From Bradyrhizobium sp. 200 (lineage in GTDB: Bacteria > Pseudomonadota > Alphaproteobacteria > Rhizobiales > Xanthobacteraceae), in contig NZ_CP064689.1 of assembly GCF_023100945.1 (NCBI RefSeq), positions 1,346,001-1,410,000 of the forward strand: a stretch of DNA of 64,000 nucleotides. The letters run 5' to 3'. The translations under genes and the position numbers were made by a program. Each line of letters starts with the position of its first letter. Position 1 is the stretch's first letter. Below are positions 55,227-62,709 of this stretch, piece by piece. Under the pieces are notes generated by a model that saw only the letters and a program-made list of their open reading frames with translations, was not told where the DNA came from and did no database searches.

Positions 55227-55868
55227 ATGACAGAAGCGCTCGGCATTCACGAACTCTGGCTGTTTATCCTGTCCGGGCTGCTGCTCAACGTCACCCCGGG
55301 GCCGGACACGGCCTACATTATCGGCCGCAGCATCCAGTTCGGGTGGCGCGGCGGGGTGGCGGCGGCGACCGGCATCTGCTGCGGCTGTCTGGTCCATGTG
55401 TTCGGCGCCGCCATCGGCCTGTCGGCGCTGTTGATGGCGTCATCGACCGCCTTCACGGTCCTGAAATGGGTCGGCGCGGCCTACCTCCTGTTTACGGGCA
55501 TCCAGATGCTGCTGTCGCGCCCGCAGCCCATTGCGGAGGCAGCGGCAGCCGCCGAGACCTCGCTTTCCCGCGTGTTCTGGCAGGGCGCGCTGACCAACAT
55601 CCTCAATCCGAAAGTGGCGCTGTTCTTCCTGGCCTTCCTGCCGCAATTCGTGGCCGCGGACTCAGGGCACAAGACACTGGCCTTTCTGGCGCTGGGCCTG
55701 ATCTTCATCTCCACCGGCACGCTGTGGTGCCTTGGGATCGCAGCCTTCGCGGCGAGGGCGGCCAGCCGCATCAGGCAATCCGCCAATGTGATGGCCTGGA
55801 TCAACCGAACGCTCGGCGGGCTGTTCGTCTATCTCGGCATCCGCGTCGCGATGCTGGAGGGCCGCTGA
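55227..55868 (+). CDS. LysE family amino-acid exporter
   Basis: A 213-residue protein with six helices. LNVTPGPDTAYIIGRSIQFGWRGGVAAATGICCGCLVHV is the LysE/RhtB signature (N-x-x-P-G-P), and WQGALTNILNPKVALFFLAFLPQFV is the second conserved segment. It exports an amino acid or a derivative; the substrate cannot be told. It is divergent from the cyclase gene across a short region with a CCCTTAAGGG palindrome (55163-55172). Confidence 0.9.
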   Translation: MTEALGIHELWLFILSGLLLNVTPGPDTAYIIGRSIQFGWRGGVAAATGICCGCLVHVFGAAIGLSALLMASSTAFTVLKWVGAAYLLFTGIQMLLSRPQPIAEAAAAAETSLSRVFWQGALTNILNPKVALFFLAFLPQFVAADSGHKTLAFLALGLIFISTGTLWCLGIAAFAARAASRIRQSANVMAWINRTLGGLFVYLGIRVAMLEGR

Positions 55869-55929
55869 GGTCAGGCCGCTTATTCCTTGGCAAGGAATGA
55901 AAGGGTTTCCTGCGCGGCTTCGGGGAAAG

Positions 55930-56682
55930 TTACGACATCAGTTTCGCAAGCGCATTGGTGGCGAGGTAGAGGCCGAGAACGATCATGCCGATCTGGAACC
56001 AGCGCCGAAAAATATCCGGCTGCAGCCGCGTCCGCACCGCCTGACCGATAAACATGCCGGCAAAGGATGCTGCCATAGCGACCGCGCCCGGCAATGCGGT
56101 TGCGGCCGTCAGCAGCCCGGCGCCGGTAAGGTTGAGACCAAGCGCCAGCGTCGCGACCGTAAAGAATACGCCCAATGCCTGGATCAGCTCTTCCTTCTCC
56201 ATGCCGATCGCCTGCAGGAACGGCACCGACGGAATGACCTGCACGCCGGTTGCCGCCGAAATCATGCCGGTGATCAGCCCGACGATGCCGCCGACCCATT
56301 TTTCGTTTTGGCGGGCAACGGTGAAATTGAATTTGCTCAGGCCGATGATCGCATTGATCGCCAGCAACAGGCCGAGCGCGATCGTGGTGTAGCGCGCATA
56401 GGGCCCGGTCAGCGACCCCGCGTTCAGCCAGATGCCGGCGGCTGTTCCGGCCAGCAACGGCCATAACCGCCGGAAAATATCGCGCAAGTAAGGACCGCCG
56501 AAGGTTTGCCAGATGTTGGTGACGATCGCCGGCACGATCACGATGGCGATCGCCTGGGCCGGCGGCATCGACACCGCAAGCAGACCCATCGACACCGTCG
56601 GCAGGCCGAGCCCGAGCGCGCCCTTCACGAAGCCCGCGAGCAGGAAGGTGGCGGTGACGAAGATAAGCAGGGAATCGAGCAT
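55930..56682 (-). CDS. TauE/SafE family sulfite/organic-anion exporter
   Basis: A 250-residue membrane protein with about eight helices. TFLLAGFVKGALGLGLPTVSMGLLAVSMPPAQAIAIVIVPAIVTNIWQ and GGIVGLITGMISAATGVQVIPSVPFLQAIG are the two conserved TauE halves. It may export sulfite, sulfonates or other organic anions. It is divergent from the LysR regulator at 56800, which probably controls it. ATG 56682 is used. Confidence 0.87.
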   Translation of the reverse strand: MLDSLLIFVTATFLLAGFVKGALGLGLPTVSMGLLAVSMPPAQAIAIVIVPAIVTNIWQTFGGPYLRDIFRRLWPLLAGTAAGIWLNAGSLTGPYARYTTIALGLLLAINAIIGLSKFNFTVARQNEKWVGGIVGLITGMISAATGVQVIPSVPFLQAIGMEKEELIQALGVFFTVATLALGLNLTGAGLLTAATALPGAVAMAASFAGMFIGQAVRTRLQPDIFRRWFQIGMIVLGLYLATNALAKLMS

Positions 56683-56799
56683 GGGGCGACCTTGACCCAT
56701 TGGCGCATCGGGCACAATCTGGAGGTTACGGAGGCAGCCTTCGGACAGGACGAAGGCTGCGCGCCTCCTTCAACGCCGACCACGTCGTAGGAAATCCCG

Positions 56800-57693
56800 A
56801 TGCGCTTCGATCTGGTCGATCTTCAGCTCTTCGTCGCGGTGGCCGAGACGCGCAGCATCACCAATGGCGCGGAGCGGGTTCATCTGGCGCTGGCGTCGGC
56901 GAGCGCGCGGATCAAGGGGCTGGAGGAAGCACTTGGCGTTTCGCTGCTGACGCGCGGCCGTCGCGGCGTCGATCTGACGCCGGCCGGCGAGAGCCTGCTC
57001 GATCATGCGAGAGTCGTGCTGCACAATGTCGAGGCGATGCGCGGCGATCTGGCCGCCTTTGCCCGTGGCGCGAAGGCCACCGTCCGCTTCCTCGCCAACA
57101 CATCGGGGCTTTCCGAATATCTGCCGAAGGCGCTGGCTGCCTTTCTGGCCGCACATCCCAATATTTCGATCGATGTCGAGGAACGCGAAAGCGCCGAAAT
57201 CGCCCGCGCCATCGTCACTGGCGCCGCCGATCTCGGGCTCGCCGCCGAGCACGCGCTTGCAGACAATATCGAGCGCAGCCCGTTCAGCGAAGACCGCTTG
57301 GTGCTGGTCGCCGCGCGGGACGACGAATTGGCGAACCGGCGGCAGGTCGATTTCAGCGAAGTGGTGGAGCGCGAATTCGTCGGCCTGATCGGCTCGATCG
57401 CGCTGCACGCCCATATCAGCGGACATGCGGCCCGTCTCGGCGCGCGGCTGCGCTTTCGGGCGCGGCTGAACAGTTTCGATGCGATTGGCCAAATGGTCGC
57501 CGCCGGCATCGGGATTGGCGTGATGCCTGAGGTCGCGGCAAAACGGTGCGCGCGATCAATGAAGATCAATGTCATCAGGATCAGGGATTCCTGGGCCAAC
57601 CGGAAGCTCGTGATCTGCGCGCGAAGTTTCCGGGCGCTGCCCAAGCCCGCACAGCAACTGGCGGACCACCTGCGCAAATCTGCGCCGCGCTAA
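56800..57693 (+). CDS. LysR family transcriptional regulator
   Basis: A 297-residue protein. The N-terminal wHTH is DLVDLQLFVAVAETRSITNGAERVHLALASASARIKGLEEALGVSLLTRGRRGVDLTPAGESLLDHAR. The C-terminal periplasmic-binding-like domain senses an unknown ligand. It is divergent from the TauE exporter with a 117-base shared promoter, the usual LysR arrangement. Confidence 0.9.
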   Translation: MRFDLVDLQLFVAVAETRSITNGAERVHLALASASARIKGLEEALGVSLLTRGRRGVDLTPAGESLLDHARVVLHNVEAMRGDLAAFARGAKATVRFLANTSGLSEYLPKALAAFLAAHPNISIDVEERESAEIARAIVTGAADLGLAAEHALADNIERSPFSEDRLVLVAARDDELANRRQVDFSEVVEREFVGLIGSIALHAHISGHAARLGARLRFRARLNSFDAIGQMVAAGIGIGVMPEVAAKRCARSMKINVIRIRDSWANRKLVICARSFRALPKPAQQLADHLRKSAPR

Positions 57694-57748
57694 ACATGTT
57701 GCGTGGCCGCCTGCTTGCTTTCTGACGCCGCCGGATATCGGCCGAACG

Positions 57749-58717
57749 TCATTTCATCGCCGTGATGCCGGCGTCCCTGATGACCTTCGTCCACTTTTTG
57801 GTCTCGGCACCGATGTAGCCACGAAAATGCTCCGGCGTGTCGCCGGCAACTGTGAGGCCCTGATCGGCGAGCTTCTGCTTCACCTGCGGGTCGCTCATCG
57901 CCTCGTTGGTGACACGGTTGAGGAGGCTGACGATATTCGCGGGCGTCCCTGCCGGCGCGATCATGCCATACCAGTTCTCAATCAGGAGATCCGGCATGCC
58001 GACCTCTGCGGTGGTTGGCACGTTGGGTGAGGTGGGCGCGCGCTGGGAAGCGCCAAGGGCAATGGGACGCAGCATGCCGGACTGGATATGCGGCAGCAGC
58101 ACCGGCAGGTCGAGAAATGCCATCTGCACCTGCTGGCCGAGCAGATCGTTGATGGCGGGCGCTGCACCGCGATAGGGCACGTGCACGATGTCGATCCCGG
58201 CCGTCAGCTTGAACAGTTCACCGGCGAGATGCGGCAGGCCGCCGACGCCGGCGGACGCGAAATTGAGTTTTCCCGGCTGGGCCTTGGCGAGCGCGATCAG
58301 CTCGCTCATGTTCTTGGCGGGAACGTTGCTCGCGACGACCAGCATCTCCGGCACCGTGGTCACCAGCGTAACCGGCGCGAAATCCTTCGCGACGTCGTAA
58401 GGCGCCCGTTCCAGCGTTGGATTGATGACGAGCGAACTCGCGCTGACGATTCCGATCGTGTAGCCGTCGGGAGCTGCCTTTGCGACCGCATCGGTGCCAA
58501 GCACGCCGCCTTGGCCGCCGCGATTGTCGATCACGATCGGTTGCTTGATCAATTCCGACATGCGCTGGCCGACCACGCGCGCGATGATGTCGTTGGGCCC
58601 GCCGGCCGGGAATGGCACGATCAGGCGGATCGGTTTGTTGGGAAAATCCTGTGCGGTTGCCGCTACCGGCATCAGCGACAGCGCCAATGCGGCCAACAGC
58701 GTGCGTGCCGTTTTCAT
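57749..58717 (-). CDS. TctC/Bug family tripartite tricarboxylate-type binding protein
   Basis: A 322-residue periplasmic protein with a signal peptide (ATAQDFPNKPIRLIVPFPAGGPNDIIARVV). The segment IRLIVPFPAGGPNDIIAR and the later LNFASAGVGGLPHLAGELFKLTAGIDIVHVPYRGAAPAINDLLGQQVQM are the Bug-family signatures. TctAB membrane partners are not in the window, as is usual for the many orphan Bug genes in these bacteria. The ligand is a carboxylate of unknown kind. Confidence 0.88.
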   Translation of the reverse strand: MKTARTLLAALALSLMPVAATAQDFPNKPIRLIVPFPAGGPNDIIARVVGQRMSELIKQPIVIDNRGGQGGVLGTDAVAKAAPDGYTIGIVSASSLVINPTLERAPYDVAKDFAPVTLVTTVPEMLVVASNVPAKNMSELIALAKAQPGKLNFASAGVGGLPHLAGELFKLTAGIDIVHVPYRGAAPAINDLLGQQVQMAFLDLPVLLPHIQSGMLRPIALGASQRAPTSPNVPTTAEVGMPDLLIENWYGMIAPAGTPANIVSLLNRVTNEAMSDPQVKQKLADQGLTVAGDTPEHFRGYIGAETKKWTKVIRDAGITAMK

Positions 58718-58871
58718 GCGGGCCCCCCTTGATCCGGATCTGCTTCGGCGCGGGGCTTGCAAGAAGCGCCGCTCGTTCGTCCGTGATGAAGCGAGTATGC
58801 CGCTTGTTGCGCTTAGGTGCTAGAGGTTGCGGTCGATTGAGCCGGTTGCACCCCGTCCCGTCATGCGTGGA

Positions 58872-59399
58872 TCAAGGCAGCAATTCGTCTGTCGCAGCGA
58901 CCTTGATGGAGCGCCTGGTGATCAGGTTGCTCCAGACCCAATTGTGATGGCGAATGATGCTGAGGGCATCGAGGTGAGGACGGTCGCTCAGGGTGTGGCC
59001 GTCCGCTACCGCCACAACATCGTATTGATGTGCAACCGTCGAACGAACCGTGGAATCAACGCAGAAATCAGTTGCCCATCCCGTGACCAGGACCCGGTCC
59101 GGCTGGAGCTCCTTCAAACGCGCCTGCAGGTCCGTGCCGGCAAAAGGATCGTTCAGCGTAGTCGGGACGATGATGTCGGCAGCTTCCCGGACAATTTCGG
59201 GAAGAAACTGCCATCCCGGCGTCTGCGGCTCAAAGGCGTCTCCCTTGCCGCCGCAATGCTGGATCAAAATCACCTTGCCGGTTTGGGCACGGATCCTGGC
59301 GGTTAGGCGATTGATGCGATCCACGACGCCGTGCAAGTCATGTTTGGGCATGCCGCTGAGGAGCCCGACTTGCATATGGACGACCAGCATCGCGTCCAT
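58872..59399 (-). CDS. isochorismatase-family cysteine hydrolase with altered catalytic triad
   Basis: A 175-residue protein with the isochorismatase fold. TGWATDFCVDSTVRSTVAHQYDVVAVADGHT holds the nucleophile-type Cys. The usual Asp in ALLVIDMQ is His here (MLVVHMQVGLL), and the usual Lys in (V/I)(V/I)xKxxxSAFxGT is replaced (DIIVPTTLNDPFAGTDL). It may use different residues or be non-catalytic. It ends near-adjacent to hisN (eight-base gap) and likely shares its transcript. ATG 59399 gives MDAMLVVHMQ. Confidence 0.82.
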   Translation of the reverse strand: MDAMLVVHMQVGLLSGMPKHDLHGVVDRINRLTARIRAQTGKVILIQHCGGKGDAFEPQTPGWQFLPEIVREAADIIVPTTLNDPFAGTDLQARLKELQPDRVLVTGWATDFCVDSTVRSTVAHQYDVVAVADGHTLSDRPHLDALSIIRHHNWVWSNLITRRSIKVAATDELLP

Positions 59400-59407
59400 C
59401 GAGGCCC

Positions 59408-60187
59408 CTAACTGTTCAAGAGCTTCAGCGCCGCCTCGTGCACCCGGGCGTCGCCGGCGGCGACGATGCGGCCGCCGCTCTGGGCGGGCTTGCCTTCCCA
59501 ATTGGTGACGATGCCGCCGGCGCCGGTGACGATCGGGATCAGGGCTGCGATGTCATAGGGCTTGAGTTCGGTCTCGACCACGAGGTCGAGATGACCGGCC
59601 GCCAGCATGCAGTAGGAATAGCAGTCGCCGCCATAGCGCGACAGCCTTACCGAACTCTCGACCCGGCCGAAGATCTCGCGGTCGGCAGCGCTCATCAGCA
59701 GCGGACTGGTGGTGAAAGAGGTCGCTTCCTTCAGCGACGCGCAGCGCCGCGTCGTCAGCCGCCGCTCGCCGGACGGCCCGGAATAAAGCGCCGAGCCGCT
59801 ATCGCCGGAGAAGCGCTCGCCGATATAGGGCTGGTGCATCATGCCGAACACCGGCGTGCCCTTGTGCAACAGCGCGATCAGGGTGCCCCAGATCGGAAAT
59901 CCCGCGATGAAGGATTTGGTGCCGTCGATGGGATCGAGCACCCAGACATATTCGGCGTCCTCGCGCTCGTTGCCGAATTCCTCGCCGACGATGCCGTGCT
60001 GGGGGAAGTTGGCCTTGATCAGGCGGCGCATGACCGCTTCGGCGGCGCGATCGGCTTCGGTGACCGGATCGAAATCGCTCGCACTCTTGTTGTCGATCGA
60101 GAGCGAGGTCCGGAAGAACGGCAGGATGGTTTCGCCGGACGCGGTCGCGAGGCGGCCGATGAAGGCTGTGAAATCGATGACCGTCAC
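59408..60187 (-). CDS. hisN: inositol-monophosphatase family phosphatase, histidinol-phosphatase type
   Basis: A 259-residue Mg-dependent phosphatase. GIVGEEFGNERED gives the first metal Glu, WVLDPIDGTKSFIAGFPIWGTLIAL is the signature D-P-I-D-G-T, and ETELKPYDIAALIPIVTGAGGIVTNWEG carries the last metal Asp. The KPYD form (rather than KxWD) is typical of HisN-type enzymes that make histidinol in actinobacteria and Rhizobiales. A general suhB-type role is the alternative. It starts at 60187. Confidence 0.85.
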   Translation of the reverse strand: MTVIDFTAFIGRLATASGETILPFFRTSLSIDNKSASDFDPVTEADRAAEAVMRRLIKANFPQHGIVGEEFGNEREDAEYVWVLDPIDGTKSFIAGFPIWGTLIALLHKGTPVFGMMHQPYIGERFSGDSGSALYSGPSGERRLTTRRCASLKEATSFTTSPLLMSAADREIFGRVESSVRLSRYGGDCYSYCMLAAGHLDLVVETELKPYDIAALIPIVTGAGGIVTNWEGKPAQSGGRIVAAGDARVHEAALKLLNS

Positions 60188-60512
60188 GGCTGTCCCTTAC
60201 CGGAGTGAAGATACCGCCTCTTGCCTAGCTCAATCCGGGCTGCCGCGCACGGCCAACGGCGCGTTATCCCATTCGTGTTGAGGTATCGGCTTTCGAATCG
60301 GCTTTCGACCATGCTTCGTTTAAGCGTGGATTTTTGGTTAGTCCTTCCATCACGAAGTTGCGAGTTTTTGGCATACCAGCACTGCGGTGCGACCGGGTCT
60401 GGATTGGATTTTGAAGTAAGATATTGATCTTATTGTGGTAATTGTCCTGCGCAAGCCCTGTGGCCGATCTGCCAATTTGTTCCACATTGCGCCGGAAAGG
60501 GTCCAAAAACCC
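60188..60512. other. intergenic stretch before the sRNA, no gene seen
   Basis: About 320 bases between hisN and the sRNA promoter. It is AT-richer than the surroundings. Frames that cross it lack codon bias or domains. It must contain the hisN promoter on the minus strand. Confidence 0.35.
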
Positions 60513-60541
60513 TTGCCTTTTGTGCAGCGCGGTCGCATATT
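60513..60541 (+). promoter_or_regulatory. sigma-70 type promoter of the small RNA
   Basis: TTGCCT (60513-60518), a 17-base spacer and CATATT (60536-60541) form a housekeeping-type promoter. It would start RNA near 60549. Confidence 0.55.
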
Positions 60542-60548
60542 GTTGCGG

Positions 60549-60635
60549 TGCGGTAGGGCCTCGCCCTATCGCTGCCCTCCTTGGGCGTTTCCTCCCTAGA
60601 CTTGGGCCGCTTGTTCATTCAAGCGGCCCTTTTTT
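60549..60635 (+). ncRNA. MmgR/suhB-type trans-acting small RNA
   Basis: Three perfect hairpins follow one another: TAGGGC/GCCCTA (60554-60568), GCCC/GGGC with loop TCCTT (60574-60586), and the terminator GGGCCGCTTG/CAAGCGGCCC (60604-60629) with a six-T tract. Between the second and third is the unpaired C-rich stretch GTTTCCTCCCTAGACTT (60587-60603), complementary to Shine-Dalgarno sequences. The layout matches, as I recall it, the alphaproteobacterial suhB motif later named MmgR (Rfam RF00519), first noted near suhB-like genes. Here a suhB-family gene, hisN, is adjacent and divergent. Confidence 0.75.
60604..60635 (+). terminator. rho-independent terminator of the small RNA
   Basis: A ten-pair GC-rich stem (60604-60613 with 60620-60629), loop TTCATT, followed by TTTTTT (60630-60635). 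It is one of the strongest terminators in the window. Confidence 0.85.
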
Positions 60636-60649
60636 CTTGGGCGAATGCT

Positions 60650-60756
60650 CGTCATTCCGGGGCGCGCCTCTTGGCGCGAACCCGGAATCCATCAAGCCAC
60701 ATGCGTGGGCGGCTAAATGGATTCCGGGCTCGCGCTTCGCGCGCCCCGGAATGACG
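60650..60756. repeat. long palindromic repeat (CGTCATTCCGGGG type)
   Basis: CGTCATTCCGGGGCGCGC at the left is answered by GCGCGCCCCGGAATGACG at the right, with further complementarity (GGAATCCAT near 60685 and ATGGATTCC near 60717). The whole can form a hairpin of about 100 bases. Its left block is also found at 33251-33272. It lies between the sRNA terminator and the stop of the amidohydrolase gene. Confidence 0.8.
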
Positions 60757-60768
60757 GGGAGAGAAAGT

Positions 60769-61656
60769 CTATTCCGCCGCCGCCTGGAACGGACCGAGAT
60801 CCCCGAGCGGGACCTGCGCCAGCGCTTCCGCCAGCGCAGCGAAATCGGTGGCGACTTGCGCAAAGCGCGGGCTGCGCTCCCGGCGCCGCTCGTCCATGTA
60901 GATCGCCCGGTTGAGTTCGAGCTGCACGGTATGCAATCCGCTGGCCGGATTGCCGTAGTGCTCGGTGATGAAGCCGCCGGCATAGGGCTTGTTGCGGCCG
61001 ATCGAATAGCCGAGCTTGCTCATGATTTCCTCGACGACGTCGGGCAGCAGGTTCGCGCAACTGGTGCCGTAGCGGTCGCCGATCACGATGTCGGGCCGCC
61101 GCGGCTCGTCGCGCGACACCCCCACCGACGGCATCGAATGGCAATCCACCAGGATCACGGTCCCGAACGCCTGATGGGCCTTGTTGATCAGCCGCCGCAG
61201 CGCGCGGTGATACGGCTTGTAGAGCGCCTCGATCCGCCCCAGGGCGTCGTCGACGGAAAGCCGCTCGCGATAGATTTCCTGCCCGTCGCCGACCACGCGC
61301 GGGATGGTGCCGAGGCCGCCGGCAACCCGCATCGAGCGGGTATTGGCGAAGCTCGGCAGGCGTCCGGTGAACATCCGCGGATCGAGCTCATAGGGCTCGC
61401 GGTTCACGTCGACATAGGAGCGGGGGAAATTGACCCGGACGGTCGGAAAGCCCTGCTCGCTCAGGCCCCCGATCAACTCGTCCATGAACGAATCCTCGGA
61501 GCGGCGCAGCGCGGTGAGGTCGATCCGGGAGGCGCTAAGGAATTCGACCGGATAGATCGAGCCGGAATGAGGCGAGTTGAAGATGATCGGCGCCCGCCAG
61601 TGCGCCGGCTCCACGATCTCGAACGGGGGCGACAGCTCGCCATCAAACTGGGTCAT
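60769..61656 (-). CDS. N-formylglutamate amidohydrolase family protein
   Basis: A 295-residue protein of the FGase/HutG fold. APIIFNSPHSGSIYPVEFL gives the first zinc-site His (S-P-H-S-G), VILVDCHSMPSVG the second (D-C-H-S-M-P), and PYAGGFITEHYGNPASGLHTVQLELNRAIYMDE the substrate region. It hydrolyses N-formylglutamate to formate and glutamate, the end of a histidine degradation route, or a related amide. It stands alone in this window. Confidence 0.88.
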   Translation of the reverse strand: MTQFDGELSPPFEIVEPAHWRAPIIFNSPHSGSIYPVEFLSASRIDLTALRRSEDSFMDELIGGLSEQGFPTVRVNFPRSYVDVNREPYELDPRMFTGRLPSFANTRSMRVAGGLGTIPRVVGDGQEIYRERLSVDDALGRIEALYKPYHRALRRLINKAHQAFGTVILVDCHSMPSVGVSRDEPRRPDIVIGDRYGTSCANLLPDVVEEIMSKLGYSIGRNKPYAGGFITEHYGNPASGLHTVQLELNRAIYMDERRRERSPRFAQVATDFAALAEALAQVPLGDLGPFQAAAE

Positions 61657-61974
61657 CGTCGGGCGCCGTCCCTTGAATGTCCGTATTCCCTTTGGGCCGA
61701 TCGATCATGCGACCGATTCTGCCAAGGGCAGGGCTTTGTAAGGATGTATTGTCCGTAATCGTAATCATTCTGCCAAGCGAAAAAAGCCGCTGTCCTGCTG
61801 GAAGGTGTCGCAATCGCCTGAAAAGCGCCGCCTTGATCGATCTTGGTACATGCCGCTACATAAATAGCGCCGCCCGCTATCGCCAAGAAGCCGTTACCTT
61901 TTAACTGAAATTTACCCTCTGTCGGGCTTAGTGGGCGGAACGATCCTCCAAGCCGGAAGCGACGACCAACCGCC
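61657..61974. promoter_or_regulatory. divergent promoter region with CtrA-type half-matched box upstream of cpdR
   Basis: About 320 bases between the amidohydrolase start and cpdR. TTAA-CTGAAAT-TTAC at 61901-61915 fits the CtrA consensus (TTAA-N7-TTAA) with one mismatch, 60 bases before the cpdR ATG. Nothing else is recognised; a minus-strand frame across it lacks any domain. Confidence 0.45.
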
Positions 61975-62334
61975 ATGCACAAGATCCTGCTCGCCGAAGA
62001 CGACAACGACATGCGACGCTTCCTGGTCAAGGCGCTGGAAAACGCCGGGTTTCAGGTCTCGCCCCACGACAACGGCATGTCGGCCTATCAGCGGCTGCGC
62101 GAGGAGCCGTTCGAGATGCTGCTCACCGATATCGTGATGCCCGAAATGGACGGCATCGAGCTGGCGCGCCGCGCCTCGGAACTCGACCCCGACATCAAGA
62201 TCATGTTTATCACCGGCTTTGCCGCTGTCGCCCTGAACTCCGATTCGGAAGCCCCCAAGAATGCCAAGGTGCTGGCCAAGCCGGTTCACCTCCGCGAACT
62301 GGTCAGCGAAGTGAACAAGATGCTGGCGGCCTGA
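61975..62334 (+). CDS. cpdR: single-domain response regulator CpdR
   Basis: A 119-residue receiver domain. KILLAEDDNDMRRFLVKALE gives the acidic pair, LLTDIVMPEMDGIELARR the phosphoryl-accepting Asp (about residue 52), FITGFAAV the Thr position, and LAKPVHLRELV the conserved Lys. It has no output domain. CpdR, when unphosphorylated, directs ClpXP to degrade CtrA and other cell-cycle proteins. The length and sequence match CpdR closely. Confidence 0.93.
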   Translation: MHKILLAEDDNDMRRFLVKALENAGFQVSPHDNGMSAYQRLREEPFEMLLTDIVMPEMDGIELARRASELDPDIKIMFITGFAAVALNSDSEAPKNAKVLAKPVHLRELVSEVNKMLAA

Positions 62335-62349
62335 TTCGGCCGCCTTTTT
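62325..62349 (+). terminator. rho-independent terminator of cpdR
   Basis: GGCGGCC (62325-62331), loop TGATTC and GGCCGCC (62338-62344) followed by TTTTT. The stem overlaps the stop codon of cpdR. Confidence 0.8.
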
Positions 62350-62445
62350 GGTCCGAAAACACTCCGGAAATTACGTCCAGGCATCCTTGCGGGAGCGCTT
62401 TGGAGCCGATATACGGACCCCACCCAATACGATCAAAGCTGGAGC

Positions 62446-62463
62446 GGGATGATCGGTCATCCC
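62446..62463. repeat. short GGGATGA hairpin ahead of the tRNA gene
   Basis: GGGATGA (62446-62452), loop TCGG, TCATCCC (62457-62463). It is related to the end hairpin of the repeat at 14981-15108 and is probably a fragment of that family. Confidence 0.5.
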
Positions 62464-62470
62464 ACTTCCA

Positions 62471-62545
62471 GGGCGCGTAGCTCAGCGGGAGAGCACTACC
62501 TTGACATGGTAGGGGTCACAGGTTCGATCCCTGTCGCGCCCACCA
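62471..62545 (+). tRNA. tRNA-Val (GAC)
   Basis: The acceptor stem GGGCGCG pairs with CGCGCCC, with discriminator A and encoded CCA. The D-arm is GCTC-AGCGGGA-GAGC. The anticodon arm CTACC-TTGACAT-GGTAG has anticodon GAC. The variable loop is GGGTC, and the T-arm ACAGG-TTCGATC-CCTGT is standard. It is 75 nucleotides with CCA. Confidence 0.95.
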
Positions 62546-62709
62546 GCCTTCGCTTGCTTCGCAAGCTACGGCTAGGCAAGCCACACTCATTCCTATCGCA
62601 GCGAAGCAAGCGAAGGCTGCCTCGCCGAAGCCACTTGGCGCAGGCGGGCTGTATGCCGCGAGCTTCGGCTGGGCAAGCCACGATAACTCAGTCAATACGA
62701 TCGCAAACC
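62545..62709. repeat. inverted repeat abutting the tRNA 3' end
   Basis: AGCCTTCGCTTGCTTCGC (62545-62562) is matched perfectly by GCGAAGCAAGCGAAGGCT (62601-62618). The left arm includes the final A of the encoded CCA. AGGCAAGCCAC and GGGCAAGCCAC also repeat at about 62574 and 62671. There is no T-run and no integrase gene nearby. The stretch to 62709 holds no gene. Confidence 0.65.

Noticed and set aside
61653..62030. Minus-strand frame across the cpdR promoter
   Set aside because: It has no domain or homology pattern and overlaps the amidohydrolase start and the cpdR start.
62496..62681. Minus-strand frame ending in GATGIEPVTPTMSR
   Set aside because: Its C-terminal codons are the reverse of the tRNA-Val gene and the rest is the adjoining inverted repeat, a well-known false gene type.
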